A stretch of 11,396 nucleotides of DNA from Candidatus Saccharimonadales bacterium (GCA_025450135.1 JANWHZ010000021.1:1-11396); one strand, 5' to 3'; numbered from the stretch's first letter, positions 1 through 6,441 are shown. Program-made: numbers and translations. The notes: generated by a model from the letters alone, not told the origin.

Positions 1-732
1 CGCAATACCTGCCCATAAGTTGCCCGTTATTTCACGCAACGCAATCAATACCATCGATAAGATGAACGTATCAAGCGCACCCACCCAGAGTGGCCCAGCC
101 GCTCCCCCCTCCACTAAGTGTGCGGAAGCGAAGAGTGCACTTACGGCTAGTGCTGCAACAATCTTTGGCAACCATCGCCTTAAACCAGTGTAAAGTAGCC
201 CGCGCATAGTTAACTCTTCAGCAAGTGGGGGTAACACTGCGAGGCTAATGAATGTCAGAATTAGCGGCGCCGTGCCTTGAGCAGCCTGGAAACCAATATC
301 CTGCTTCTGAGCTGGATTAAACGATGGGATGAGAGCGCTCACTACCGCTACAGCAATAATGAGAATCAAGTAATACCCTACTGCCGCAACGATAACTATC
401 AGTAGATGCCACAGCTTTGGTTTAGTCAAACCGATGGTTGACCAACGCCATTTGAGCACACGCAGGATCAAAGCAACCCCCAGCACCAGCACGCCATCGG
501 CGAGTAGACTGTAGACGAATTGCACTGTAATCGAATTATTTAGCCAATGAGCAATCTGGTCTCCAGTCCAATGATGCAGGCCAGCATAAAGCCCAAGCGC
601 AGCTGCAGCTACACCCTGAGAGAAAAAGTATAAAAAGATCACGCACAGTAACACAAAGCACGCAATTAGCCAGCCTCGTGTCGCGTGCCGTACAGGGACT
701 GCGGCTAAATTAATAGATGAATCGTCTGACAT
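1..732 (-). CDS. CPBP-family intramembrane metalloprotease, C-terminus beyond window edge
   Basis: Translating the minus strand from ATG at 732 gives 244 residues, open to the window edge. Family hallmarks are present: the EExxxR motif (E172, E173, R177) and, on the next membrane segment, FxxxH (F201, H205). The frame ends just after a TGNLWAGIA stretch, which in this family precedes the last His/Asn motif, so probably only the C-terminal helix is missing. Several hydrophobic segments are visible (about 21-50, 70-92, 108-135, 156-170, 190-206, 215-232). CPBP (Abi) proteins are intramembrane glutamate-dependent endopeptidases related to CAAX prenyl endopeptidase Rce1; bacterial members serve in bacteriocin immunity, peptide processing or unknown roles, and the substrate here cannot be told. 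The start overlaps the rseP 3' end by 23 nt and has no clear Shine-Dalgarno, so expression is probably coupled to rseP. The next downstream start codon would remove residues before the first membrane helix, so ATG 732 is preferred. Confidence 0.85.
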   Translation of the reverse strand, partial: MSDDSSINLAAVPVRHATRGWLIACFVLLCVIFLYFFSQGVAAAALGLYAGLHHWTGDQIAHWLNNSITVQFVYSLLADGVLVLGVALILRVLKWRWSTIGLTKPKLWHLLIVIVAAVGYYLILIIAVAVVSALIPSFNPAQKQDIGFQAAQGTAPLILTFISLAVLPPLAEELTMRGLLYTGLRRWLPKIVAALAVSALFASAHLVEGGAAGPLWVGALDTFILSMVLIALREITGNLWAGIA

Positions 733-1906
733 CAACAATAGTAATGAGTATAAGCAGGCACATCAGGAACGCAAAGCCTGCGCCGTGGATTGCTTCTTCG
801 AGTTCAGGCTTGAGCGGCCTGCGGATTGCCCTGCTGATGAGCATTAGCCACAGTCTACCGCCATCGAGCGCCGGGATCGGCAGGATGTTCATGATGGCCA
901 GCGTTAGCGACAGTATAGCTACGATGAACAGTATAAATGTTAGACCCAGCTCACTGCCGTACTTAAACACAAAGAATATACCGACCGGACCAGCAACCTG
1001 AGATGACGCTTCGTCTTGAGCTGCTAGACGAGCAGCTGTGTTATGTGTCGCGAAGCCGCTAATAATGCCACCAAGGCCTTGTAGCGCCTTACCAAGCCCC
1101 ACAAATGTCAGCTCGGTAACCTGCTTGATAACCCCTGCCGCTACGACAGGCGCGGACCACGTCGACCGGATTACCGTTACACCTTTTTGCCCCTGGTACA
1201 CACTAACGCCTAGATACCCTTCGTCTTTGCCCGCCTGCTTTGCCTCAGCCACATCGGCCGTGCTACGGAGCGTTACTTCCTTCGTTATGGAGCTGTTTTG
1301 GTTGGCGGGTTGATAACGCAGGACTACAGTCTGGCCTGCATATTGCTGCGTCAGCTTAGGCAACATGTTCTCGCTTGCAAGTGACACCAAATGCCCGGCC
1401 GGACCAAATGCCAGCAATTTGTAGTCCTGTTTCACCCCTGCCTTGGCTGCTGGCGAAGCGGCCTCTACTGAACCAGCCGCTACATATGTCTCAGCACGCG
1501 ACAGGTAGGTCGCATCATTCTTAACCGTAAACTGATCATTTACTACCTGCGGCATGCCAACCCATGCAAGTACAACAAGCAGGACATAGGCAGCAACCAG
1601 ATTCATAACAACACCGGCAGCCATAATCTTAGACTTCGTCCAAACATTTGCTGCGCCCAAGCTCCCCGGAGCAGTATCTACGTCGTGTTCACCTTTCAGC
1701 TTAACGTAACCACCGAGCGGTAAAAGACTAATAGTAAACATCCAGCCGCCCTTGGTCTTTTTCGTAAATAGCCGCGGCGGAAAACCGATGCTAAATTCTT
1801 CAACCTCAACGCCGCCACGTCGGGCCATGATAAAATGTCCGAACTCATGTATTACCACCAAGCCAAAAAATAGCAGGACCCCCAGCACAAACCAAACAAT
1901 GCTCAT
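710..1906 (-). CDS. rseP: RIP metalloprotease RseP (site-2 protease, M50)
   Basis: A 398-aa zinc intramembrane protease that cuts transmembrane segments already trimmed by another protease. The zinc site is visible: HEFGH at 20-24 in the first membrane helix, and NILPIPALDGG at 340-350 with D348 as third ligand. Also seen are the LPLGGYVKLKGE membrane-associated loop (62-73), a second helix around 94-117 containing the conserved Asn (N102), one PDZ domain (about 146-225, SPAAKAGV), and two C-terminal helices (about 318-345 and 376-392). Length is near the usual 350-450. In many bacteria rseP lies after uppS-cdsA-dxr; here it follows uppS directly, 66 nt away, with a predicted terminator and its own -10 box between. 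That -10 ends 9 nt before the ATG, so the mRNA may be leaderless. The family role in anti-sigma cleavage or signal-peptide remnant removal is known; no anti-sigma partner is seen here. Confidence 0.95.
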   Translation of the reverse strand: MSIVWFVLGVLLFFGLVVIHEFGHFIMARRGGVEVEEFSIGFPPRLFTKKTKGGWMFTISLLPLGGYVKLKGEHDVDTAPGSLGAANVWTKSKIMAAGVVMNLVAAYVLLVVLAWVGMPQVVNDQFTVKNDATYLSRAETYVAAGSVEAASPAAKAGVKQDYKLLAFGPAGHLVSLASENMLPKLTQQYAGQTVVLRYQPANQNSSITKEVTLRSTADVAEAKQAGKDEGYLGVSVYQGQKGVTVIRSTWSAPVVAAGVIKQVTELTFVGLGKALQGLGGIISGFATHNTAARLAAQDEASSQVAGPVGIFFVFKYGSELGLTFILFIVAILSLTLAIMNILPIPALDGGRLWLMLISRAIRRPLKPELEEAIHGAGFAFLMCLLILITIVDVRRFIY

Positions 1907-1915
1907 ATACGTCTA

Positions 1916-1944
1916 ATTATAAGCTATGATGTGAAAACTGCCTG
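1916..1944 (-). promoter_or_regulatory. Predicted rseP promoter
   Basis: On the minus strand a perfect TATAAT lies at 1921-1916, ending 9 nt before the rseP ATG. The hexamer 17 bp upstream (CAGGCA, 1944-1939) matches the -35 consensus at only three positions. A start about 7 nt beyond the -10 would fall within a few bases of the initiation codon, leaving no room for a Shine-Dalgarno. Confidence 0.55.
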
Positions 1945-1971
1945 AAAAAACATGTGTAAGCGCGTTAGCAC
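1945..1971 (-). terminator. Weak intrinsic terminator after uppS
   Basis: Immediately after the uppS stop the minus strand can form a short hairpin, GTG-C-TAA paired with TTA-CAC around a CGCGC loop (one bulge). It is followed after three bases by six T residues (1950-1945). The stem is short and AT-rich, so termination may be partial, giving some read-through into rseP. Its position just before the rseP -10 box supports a transcription-unit boundary. Confidence 0.4.
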
Positions 1972-1972
1972 G

Positions 1973-2668
1973 CTACTTGCCGAAGCGGCGGTGACGGTTC
2001 GAGTACTCTGCCAGTACGGCGTCAAGCGTCTGCTCGTCAAAGTCCGGCCATAGCTGCTTAATAAATGCCAGCTCACTGTAGACCGATTCCCACATTAGGA
2101 AACCGCTTAACCGCTCTTCACCGGAAGTGCGTACGATTAGATCAGGCGCAGGTACATCGGGTGCATAAAGATGTTTCGTAATAAGTTCCGGAGTAATATC
2201 TTCAGGTGCGTAGCCTTCGCCGGCGATCCGCTTTATCGCATCAACAATCTCTTGCTGCCCACCGTAGTCTAAACAAAGCAACAATGTACCACGCGTATTG
2301 TTCTTGGTCATTTCTTCGGCGTGAGCTATAGCCCGCATAGTTGCTGCACCAAACTTCATTTTTGAGCCAATGACACGTATGCGTACGCCCTCTTTATTCA
2401 GCTCTTTGACCTCATGCTTAAGGCCCCATATGAATAGCTTCATAAGATCACGTACCTCGGTCTTATCACGGCTCCAGTTCTCAGTTGAGAACGCATAAGC
2501 AGACATATATTTAATACCCCGCTTGAGAGCGGCTTTCGCAATATGCTTCAGCGTGAGATAGCCTTGGCGGTGCCCCTCGGCCACGGGTACACCGTGCTCT
2601 CGCGCCCAGCGACGGTTACCATCCATGATTATTCCGAGATGCGTCGGAATGGTTTTCGTTGTGCTCAT
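1973..2668 (-). CDS. uppS: Isoprenyl transferase (undecaprenyl diphosphate synthase family, cis-prenyltransferase)
   Basis: A 231-aa cytosolic enzyme that adds isopentenyl diphosphate units in cis to an allylic primer to make the long-chain lipid carrier used for cell-envelope glycans. Signature motif 1, IIMDGNRRWA, carries the catalytic D16 with N18, R19 and R20. AFSTENW follows at about 59-65, CLDYGGQQEI mid-protein, and the C-terminal RTSGEERLSGFLMW block spans 180-193 with E199 in YSEL. The usual RLSNF has become RLSGF (G189), confirmed in the nucleotides as GGT. The start overlaps the upstream polyprenyl synthase stop by one base (TAATG) and has an AGGG Shine-Dalgarno 7 nt before it, so the two are translationally coupled. 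The primer is probably supplied by that upstream enzyme. Length is slightly short of the E. coli protein (about 253). Confidence 0.95.
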   Translation of the reverse strand: MSTTKTIPTHLGIIMDGNRRWAREHGVPVAEGHRQGYLTLKHIAKAALKRGIKYMSAYAFSTENWSRDKTEVRDLMKLFIWGLKHEVKELNKEGVRIRVIGSKMKFGAATMRAIAHAEEMTKNNTRGTLLLCLDYGGQQEIVDAIKRIAGEGYAPEDITPELITKHLYAPDVPAPDLIVRTSGEERLSGFLMWESVYSELAFIKQLWPDFDEQTLDAVLAEYSNRHRRFGK

Positions 2669-3759
2669 TATGATTCCCTATTCACTGAATATATTATTAA
2701 TTCGGCAAGCAACTTTTTCAGGCGTTCGTCGAGAGCCGTTACCGCTTCCAAGCTCTTAATTGCACGTTCCGCATACTGCTTCGCAACCCGCCGTGCTTCC
2801 ATTGTAGCACCGGTCCTATCGAATATAGATCGCACCTCGGCTATTGCTTTTACATCGATCGATGGATTGCCAAGGTAAGATCTAAGTTTCCCTACATCCT
2901 CTGGTGTGCCATTTGTTAGTACATACTGGGTAAGTACGGTTAACTTACCCTCGGCAATGTCGTCAGTGACTGGCTTACCTGTTTCTTCGCCCCCGAACAC
3001 GCCCAAGTAGTCATCATGTGCCTGGAACGCGATACCAGCTGCTTCGCCAAAGGTAGCGACTTGTTTATACGCGCTATCATCGCTCACACCAGCCATTGCC
3101 ATACCAGCATGTAACGGATTGATAAAAGTATAGTGGCTGGTTTTGAGCGCGTATTTTCGAATGATCTCCTCGCGGGTTGCCGCACGACCAATCTCCTGCA
3201 TTAAGTCTTCAAGTTGCCCAAAGCCAGTCGTTACCACATTGGCATGAATATGGTTGAAGGCCTGCAGGATATGCTCCATCGGCTCGGCTACACCCAGTAA
3301 TACTAGATTAGATAGGTGGCCAAGGATCATACCGGTATAAAATGCTAACTGCTCTGCTTCACGCTCGCCAACCTTACCTTTGTATAGTTGCTCATATCGG
3401 CGGTGGACTGTTGGTTCGCCACGCCGAAAGTCAGACTTGTCAGTCACGTCATCAACAATTAGGATATAGCTCTGCAACAGTTCCATAACAATGGCTAGCT
3501 TCTGACCGTTTGCACTCAGCTGCTGACCCGTTATGTGATCATACGCAAGCGCGGCAAGAGCACCACGTACCCGTTTGCCAGGCCGAAGCGTGTATTCTGC
3601 CATGAGGTCCAGCGCACGCTGGCATACCGTCGGCAGCTGATTCGCGTCAAGCGACGCGGGCAGCGTCTTGAAATATGATTCCAGTGACTGGTTAATCGCT
3701 TGTTTATACGTCTCAAAAACTGCCAACGACTGTTGAGATGGGGCGGTGGTTGCTGGCAT
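2668..3759 (-). CDS. Trans-polyprenyl diphosphate synthase (IdsA/GGPP synthase-like)
   Basis: A 363-aa all-helical class I prenyltransferase that condenses isopentenyl diphosphate with allylic diphosphates to make a trans primer such as FPP or GGPP. The first aspartate-rich motif is DDVTD at 103-107 followed by FRRGEPT (R112, R113). GKR at 61-63 binds diphosphate; K206-T207 and GQ at 181-182 are also family positions. The second motif is DDYLG at 249-253, with Gly in place of the third Asp, as I recall from actinobacterial IdsA-type GGPP synthases; FGGEETGKP and DDIAEGK follow. Tyr98 lies five residues before the first motif, a position where bulky aromatics limit chain length in related enzymes, so a C15-C20 product is inferred, not proven. 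It starts 9 nt after frr, with AGGT overlapping the frr stop as a likely ribosome site, and overlaps uppS by one base. Confidence 0.9.
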   Translation of the reverse strand: MPATTAPSQQSLAVFETYKQAINQSLESYFKTLPASLDANQLPTVCQRALDLMAEYTLRPGKRVRGALAALAYDHITGQQLSANGQKLAIVMELLQSYILIVDDVTDKSDFRRGEPTVHRRYEQLYKGKVGEREAEQLAFYTGMILGHLSNLVLLGVAEPMEHILQAFNHIHANVVTTGFGQLEDLMQEIGRAATREEIIRKYALKTSHYTFINPLHAGMAMAGVSDDSAYKQVATFGEAAGIAFQAHDDYLGVFGGEETGKPVTDDIAEGKLTVLTQYVLTNGTPEDVGKLRSYLGNPSIDVKAIAEVRSIFDRTGATMEARRVAKQYAERAIKSLEAVTALDERLKKLLAELIIYSVNRES

Positions 3760-3768
3760 CGTCTCGAC

Positions 3769-4332
3769 CTAAACGGTCATAATTTCCTGGTCTTTGGCTT
3801 TGGAGGCAAATTCTGCGTCCGTCCGGGCCTTTACCATCGCATCTTCTACTTGCTTTTCCAGACGCTTGGCATCATCTTCGCCAAGCTGCTTATCTTTCTG
3901 TGCGCGTGATATAGTGTCGAGAGCGTCGTGTCGGATATTGCGTAACGTTACCATGCAGTCTTCTTGTCTCTGTGAGACAACCTTCGTCAGCTCTCGTCGT
4001 CGCTCTTCAGTTAAAGATGGGATAGGTACGCGAACAACTCGGCCATCGTCGGTCGGATTGAGTCCCAGTGCCTGGTTATTACGGATGGCGCTGGCAATAG
4101 GCTGCAAGTTACCCGGATCAAACGGAGTGATCTGAAGCAGCTGTGCATCAGCGGTCGTGACGGTAGCCGTTTGGTTGAGCGGCATCAGCGTGCCATATGC
4201 TTCTACCATTATGCCATCGAGCATACTTGGGTGCGCTCGGCCGGTGCGTAGCTTCTTCAGCTCATCGCGAAAATGTTCGACTGCTGCATCAAACTTTTGT
4301 TTTGCATCACTTACCGCTTGGTGTGAATCCAT
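3769..4332 (-). CDS. frr: Ribosome recycling factor
   Basis: A 187-aa RRF, about the usual 185. With EF-G it splits the post-termination ribosome into subunits so the mRNA and tRNA are released. The three-helix stalk and small beta domain are recognisable: LRTGRAHPSMLDG near 28-40, then YGTLMPLNQTATVTTADAQ, ITPFDPGNLQPIASAI, and NPTDDGRVVRVPIPSLTEERRREL. The C-terminal helix carries the charged KDKQLGEDDAKRLEKQ segment. A GGGG-containing Shine-Dalgarno stands 4 nt before the ATG. A TACAAT box lies 29 nt upstream (see the regulatory entry), so a secondary promoter is possible. It sits in the rpsB-tsf-frr order common in bacteria, but an unrecognised gene occupies the usual pyrH place. Confidence 0.97.
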   Translation of the reverse strand: MDSHQAVSDAKQKFDAAVEHFRDELKKLRTGRAHPSMLDGIMVEAYGTLMPLNQTATVTTADAQLLQITPFDPGNLQPIASAIRNNQALGLNPTDDGRVVRVPIPSLTEERRRELTKVVSQRQEDCMVTLRNIRHDALDTISRAQKDKQLGEDDAKRLEKQVEDAMVKARTDAEFASKAKDQEIMTV

Positions 4333-4361
4333 GATTCCCCTTTAATCTTCTATTACTACTT

Positions 4362-4367
4362 ATTGTA
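4362..4367 (-). promoter_or_regulatory. Possible internal -10 box before frr
   Basis: TACAAT on the minus strand ends 29 nt before the frr ATG. If used it would give a leader of about 22 nt containing the frr Shine-Dalgarno. No convincing -35 is seen 16-18 bp upstream, so this may be chance. Confidence 0.25.
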
Positions 4368-4387
4368 TGCCGGATCAAAGCATACGC

Positions 4388-4807
4388 CTAGAATTCGACG
4401 GTTACTTCCTCGCGTAGCATTTCCCTCTGAACCTCGAGCATAAAACCAAAAGCGGTCGGACTGGGGCCACCTTTTTCTTGGCGAATTTCAACTAGAACAA
4501 CGCCACCGCGCGCCGCAAGCGCCGACAGCGCATCAGCAGTCGCCTCACTAACCAGATAGCCGGCATCAAAATATGGTCCTGCCGGATCGACGGTTTGTAA
4601 TTCAGCAATTCTATCGCACGCCTCGGCCTGTGCCACCGCTACTGCCTGCTCGACAGGAACCTCACTGATTGCTACATCCGGTGACCCGCTCGCCACACGC
4701 CACATAGCCGCAAGCATTTCATGCGATTCCGCTATCAGCGCTGTTGCAAAACTCGTTGTATCGTAGCGCCGTACCGTACCTCTATAACCGTCCCTTAAAG
4801 CTGACAT
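4388..4807 (-). CDS. Conserved-position hypothetical protein between tsf and frr (139 aa)
   Basis: I do not recognise this protein. It starts at an ATG preceded by a good Shine-Dalgarno (AAGGAAGGT, 6 nt spacing), ends in TAG, and lies 53 nt after tsf and 55 nt before frr, so it is very likely a real operon member. It has no membrane segment or signal peptide. The first third looks alpha-helical and Ala-rich (TSFATALIAESHEMLAAMWR near 18-37). A middle stretch (53-69) is also Ala/Val/Glu-rich. The last third has probable strands (GGVVLVEIRQE, about 101-111; AFGFMLEVQREML, about 118-130) and an acidic tail. pyrH commonly sits at this spot, but the protein has none of the glycine-rich or nucleotide-binding features of a UMP kinase and is far too short. 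Position suggests, without proving, a role linked to translation or ribosome turnover. Confidence 0.75.
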   Translation of the reverse strand: MSALRDGYRGTVRRYDTTSFATALIAESHEMLAAMWRVASGSPDVAISEVPVEQAVAVAQAEACDRIAELQTVDPAGPYFDAGYLVSEATADALSALAARGGVVLVEIRQEKGGPSPTAFGFMLEVQREMLREEVTVEF

Positions 4808-4860
4808 CGTATTACCTTCCTTTTCACCTAACCTGTAGTCTGCAACAATAGTTAGTTGTA

Positions 4861-5457
4861 CTAGGCAACTTCGCCGAGTGCCATACGCGCAAAGCGACGA
4901 ACAACAATATTCTCGCCGAGCCGTGCCACGTGCTCCTTGACGTATTCACCAACTGTCTGATCAGGGTTCTTGATATACGGCTGGTCCATCAAGCAGCGTT
5001 CTGCGAAGTGCTTTTTCAATTGGCCTGCAACAATTTTTGCTACCACTGCTTCGGGTTTTCCTTCGACTTTGGCTTTCTCGGTAAACTCCTTACTCGCTGC
5101 CACGCGGATATCGGTAGGTACCTGCTCAACACTAACGTACTCAGGGCTGCTGGCAGCAATTTGCATCGCTAAGTCCTTCACCAGATTCACAAATATTTCG
5201 TTACGTGCTACAAAATCGGTCTCACAGTTCACTTCAATCAGAACACCAATGCGGCTGTCATGGTTATAGGTGCCAATCAACCCGGCACGGGCTTCGCGTT
5301 CGCTACGCTTTTCGGCCTTGGTCATTCCCTTCTTGCGCATTGCTGCAAGCGCAGTGTCGAAGTCACCATTGGCCTCTTCGAGCGCGGCCTTTGCGTCAGT
5401 TAAACCGACACCCGTTAAGTCCTTAAGACGCTTAACTTGCGCTATATCCACTGTCAT
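4861..5457 (-). CDS. tsf: Translation elongation factor Ts
   Basis: A 198-aa guanine nucleotide exchange factor for EF-Tu. It begins with a UBA-like helical domain (1-40, VKRLKDLTGVGLTDAKAALE) and has the key EF-Tu-contacting motif TDFVARN at 80-86 (D81, F82). The rest is one core subdomain ending VGEYVKEHVARLGENIVVRRF. At 198 residues it is the short form with a single core repeat, as in Thermus and many reduced bacteria, against about 283 in E. coli. A strong GGAGGGA Shine-Dalgarno precedes the ATG. It follows rpsB by 22 nt, the near-universal rpsB-tsf pair. Confidence 0.97.
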   Translation of the reverse strand: MTVDIAQVKRLKDLTGVGLTDAKAALEEANGDFDTALAAMRKKGMTKAEKRSEREARAGLIGTYNHDSRIGVLIEVNCETDFVARNEIFVNLVKDLAMQIAASSPEYVSVEQVPTDIRVAASKEFTEKAKVEGKPEAVVAKIVAGQLKKHFAERCLMDQPYIKNPDQTVGEYVKEHVARLGENIVVRRFARMALGEVA

Positions 5458-5479
5458 ATAGTTGTTCCCTCCGCTTAGA

Positions 5480-6217
5480 TTATGCGTTAACCACAGTCTT
5501 TTCTTTGTCTGTTTCGGGCTTCTTTGCCTTAGCTTTACCGGCCTCGACAGCCTGCTTCATGTAGTCAGCAATCAGCTGTAGCGTTTTGATCGCATCATCA
5601 TTGCATGGGATAGGATATGTGATCGTGGTAGGATCAGCATTCGTGTCAACGAGCGCTACAATCGGCAATCGCATTTTACGGGCTTCGCGTACCGCATTTG
5701 CATCAGCGATTACATCGAAGACTACGACCGCTCCGGGCTTGCTATTCATGTCTTTGATGCCGCCGTAGATAACATTCATGCTGTCGATTTCTTCCTGGAA
5801 ACGCTGCACTTCAAGCTTGCTGTATTTATTAGCCAGCTCGCCAGAAGCCATACGGTTTTCGAGCTCCTTCAAGTGCTTCACGCGGCCGCCAATTGTATTC
5901 CAATTGGTCAGCATGCCGCCGAGCCAGCGCTCGGTGACATAGGGCATGTGCGCGTCAAGCGCAAGCTGCTTGACGATATCCTGGGCCTGTTTTTTCGTGC
6001 CAACAAACAAAACCTGCTTGCCGCTGGTTGTAGTCTGCGCTAAGAAGTCGAGCGCCGTATCGAGACGAGCGACAGTCTGCACCAGGTCAATAATATGTAT
6101 ACCGCCGCGCTTCGTGTAAATAAATGGCGCCATTTTCGGGTGCCAGCGGCTGGTTTTGTGCCCAAAATGAGCACCTGCTTCAAGAAGCTGCTTAATGTCT
6201 ACCTCAACAGTAGCCAT
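5480..6217 (-). CDS. rpsB: 30S ribosomal protein uS2
   Basis: A 245-aa small-subunit protein, close to the E. coli length of 241, bound between head and platform and needed for bS1 docking in many bacteria. Recognisable blocks are AGAHFGHKTSRWHPKMAPFI near 14-33, GGIHIIDLVQT, VGTKKQAQDIV, RWLGGMLTNWNTI and, towards the end, LPIVALVDTNADP with PIPCNDDAIK. The C-terminal 25 residues are Lys-rich. AAGGA lies 7 nt before the ATG. It is the first gene of the leftward operon and has a long (about 130 nt) leader with a GC-rich hairpin. Control by its own product acting on the leader, as known for E. coli rpsB-tsf, is plausible but not shown. Confidence 0.97.
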   Translation of the reverse strand: MATVEVDIKQLLEAGAHFGHKTSRWHPKMAPFIYTKRGGIHIIDLVQTVARLDTALDFLAQTTTSGKQVLFVGTKKQAQDIVKQLALDAHMPYVTERWLGGMLTNWNTIGGRVKHLKELENRMASGELANKYSKLEVQRFQEEIDSMNVIYGGIKDMNSKPGAVVVFDVIADANAVREARKMRLPIVALVDTNADPTTITYPIPCNDDAIKTLQLIADYMKQAVEAGKAKAKKPETDKEKTVVNA

Positions 6218-6348
6218 GATCTAATCCTTTCTCTTCGGTTCTGGCGCTCCAGCACCAGCTTGTCTCTGCTGATTGGAGTGTTACCTAACGGCCATCAAGC
6301 GATGATCAGTCAGGAGGATTTCTACCAAAACCTGCTTATATTTATGAC
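6218..6348 (-). promoter_or_regulatory. Long 5' leader of rpsB with hairpin
   Basis: If transcription starts about 7 nt past the predicted -10, the rpsB leader is about 130 nt, far longer than the near-zero leaders of its neighbours. It contains a hairpin at 6241-6258 (two 7-nt arms with one mismatch and a 4-nt loop), ending 23 nt before the rpsB ATG and just upstream of the AAGGA site. A weaker CATC/GATG stem-loop lies at 6293-6304. No known riboswitch or T-box element is recognised. Confidence 0.4.
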
Positions 6349-6349
6349 A

Positions 6350-6392
6350 CTGCTAGTGTAACAGATACGGAGCTCCGCAGCAAGACTAGCAG
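6350..6392. repeat. Nested inverted repeats in the divergent rpsB/rpmE promoter region
   Basis: CTGCTAGT at 6350-6357 is the exact reverse complement of ACTAGCAG at 6385-6392. Between the arms, within 2 bp of the same centre, lies the palindrome CGGAGCTCCG (6368-6377). The structure spans the whole rpsB promoter core and ends 8 bp before the rpmE -35, so a protein binding it could affect both directions. Confidence 0.5.
6355..6383 (-). promoter_or_regulatory. Predicted rpsB operon promoter
   Basis: On the minus strand TTGCTG (6383-6378) is followed after 17 bp by TACACT (6360-6355), which also has an upstream TG in the extended -10 position. The spacer contains a perfect 10-bp palindrome, CGGAGCTCCG (6368-6377). 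A second short dyad, ACACT-GCT-AGTGT (6347-6359), covers the -10 and start region. These fit a regulated sigma-70-type promoter. Confidence 0.55.
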
Positions 6393-6400
6393 CTGGTGCT

Positions 6401-6429
6401 TTGACAATTATGTCGCCAACAGATATAAT
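6401..6429 (+). promoter_or_regulatory. Consensus promoter of rpmE
   Basis: A perfect sigma-70-type promoter: TTGACA (6401-6406), 17-bp spacer, TATAAT (6424-6429). The -10 ends 12 nt before the rpmE ATG, so the leader would be only about 5 nt. It is back to back with the rpsB promoter, the two -35 hexamers being 17 bp apart. Confidence 0.85.
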
Positions 6430-6441
6430 CATCTGAAGCTT

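Noticed and set aside
717..1313. Two plus-strand open frames opposite rseP
   Set aside because: They lie wholly antisense to a confidently identified gene, have no ribosome site and encode no recognisable protein; they are by-products of rseP codon use.
3700..4345. Plus-strand open frames opposite frr and the polyprenyl synthase
   Set aside because: They are antisense to conserved genes, with compositions typical of shadow frames and no motif.
4808..4863. Short inverted repeat after tsf as a terminator
   Set aside because: The stem is about 4 bp with an AT-rich loop and no T-run; the next gene continues in the same direction with a good Shine-Dalgarno.
4930..5461. Four overlapping plus-strand open frames opposite tsf
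   Set aside because: Multiple mutually overlapping frames in one gene are a coding-bias artefact; tsf is certain.
6301..6330. AGGAGG on the plus strand near 6312 as the ribosome site of a small gene
   Set aside because: No start codon with a usable frame follows at a suitable distance; it is more likely part of the rpsB leader.
6095..6361. Plus-strand open frame running from inside rpsB into the intergenic region
   Set aside because: It starts antisense to rpsB, has no Shine-Dalgarno or motif, and crosses the rpsB leader and promoter.
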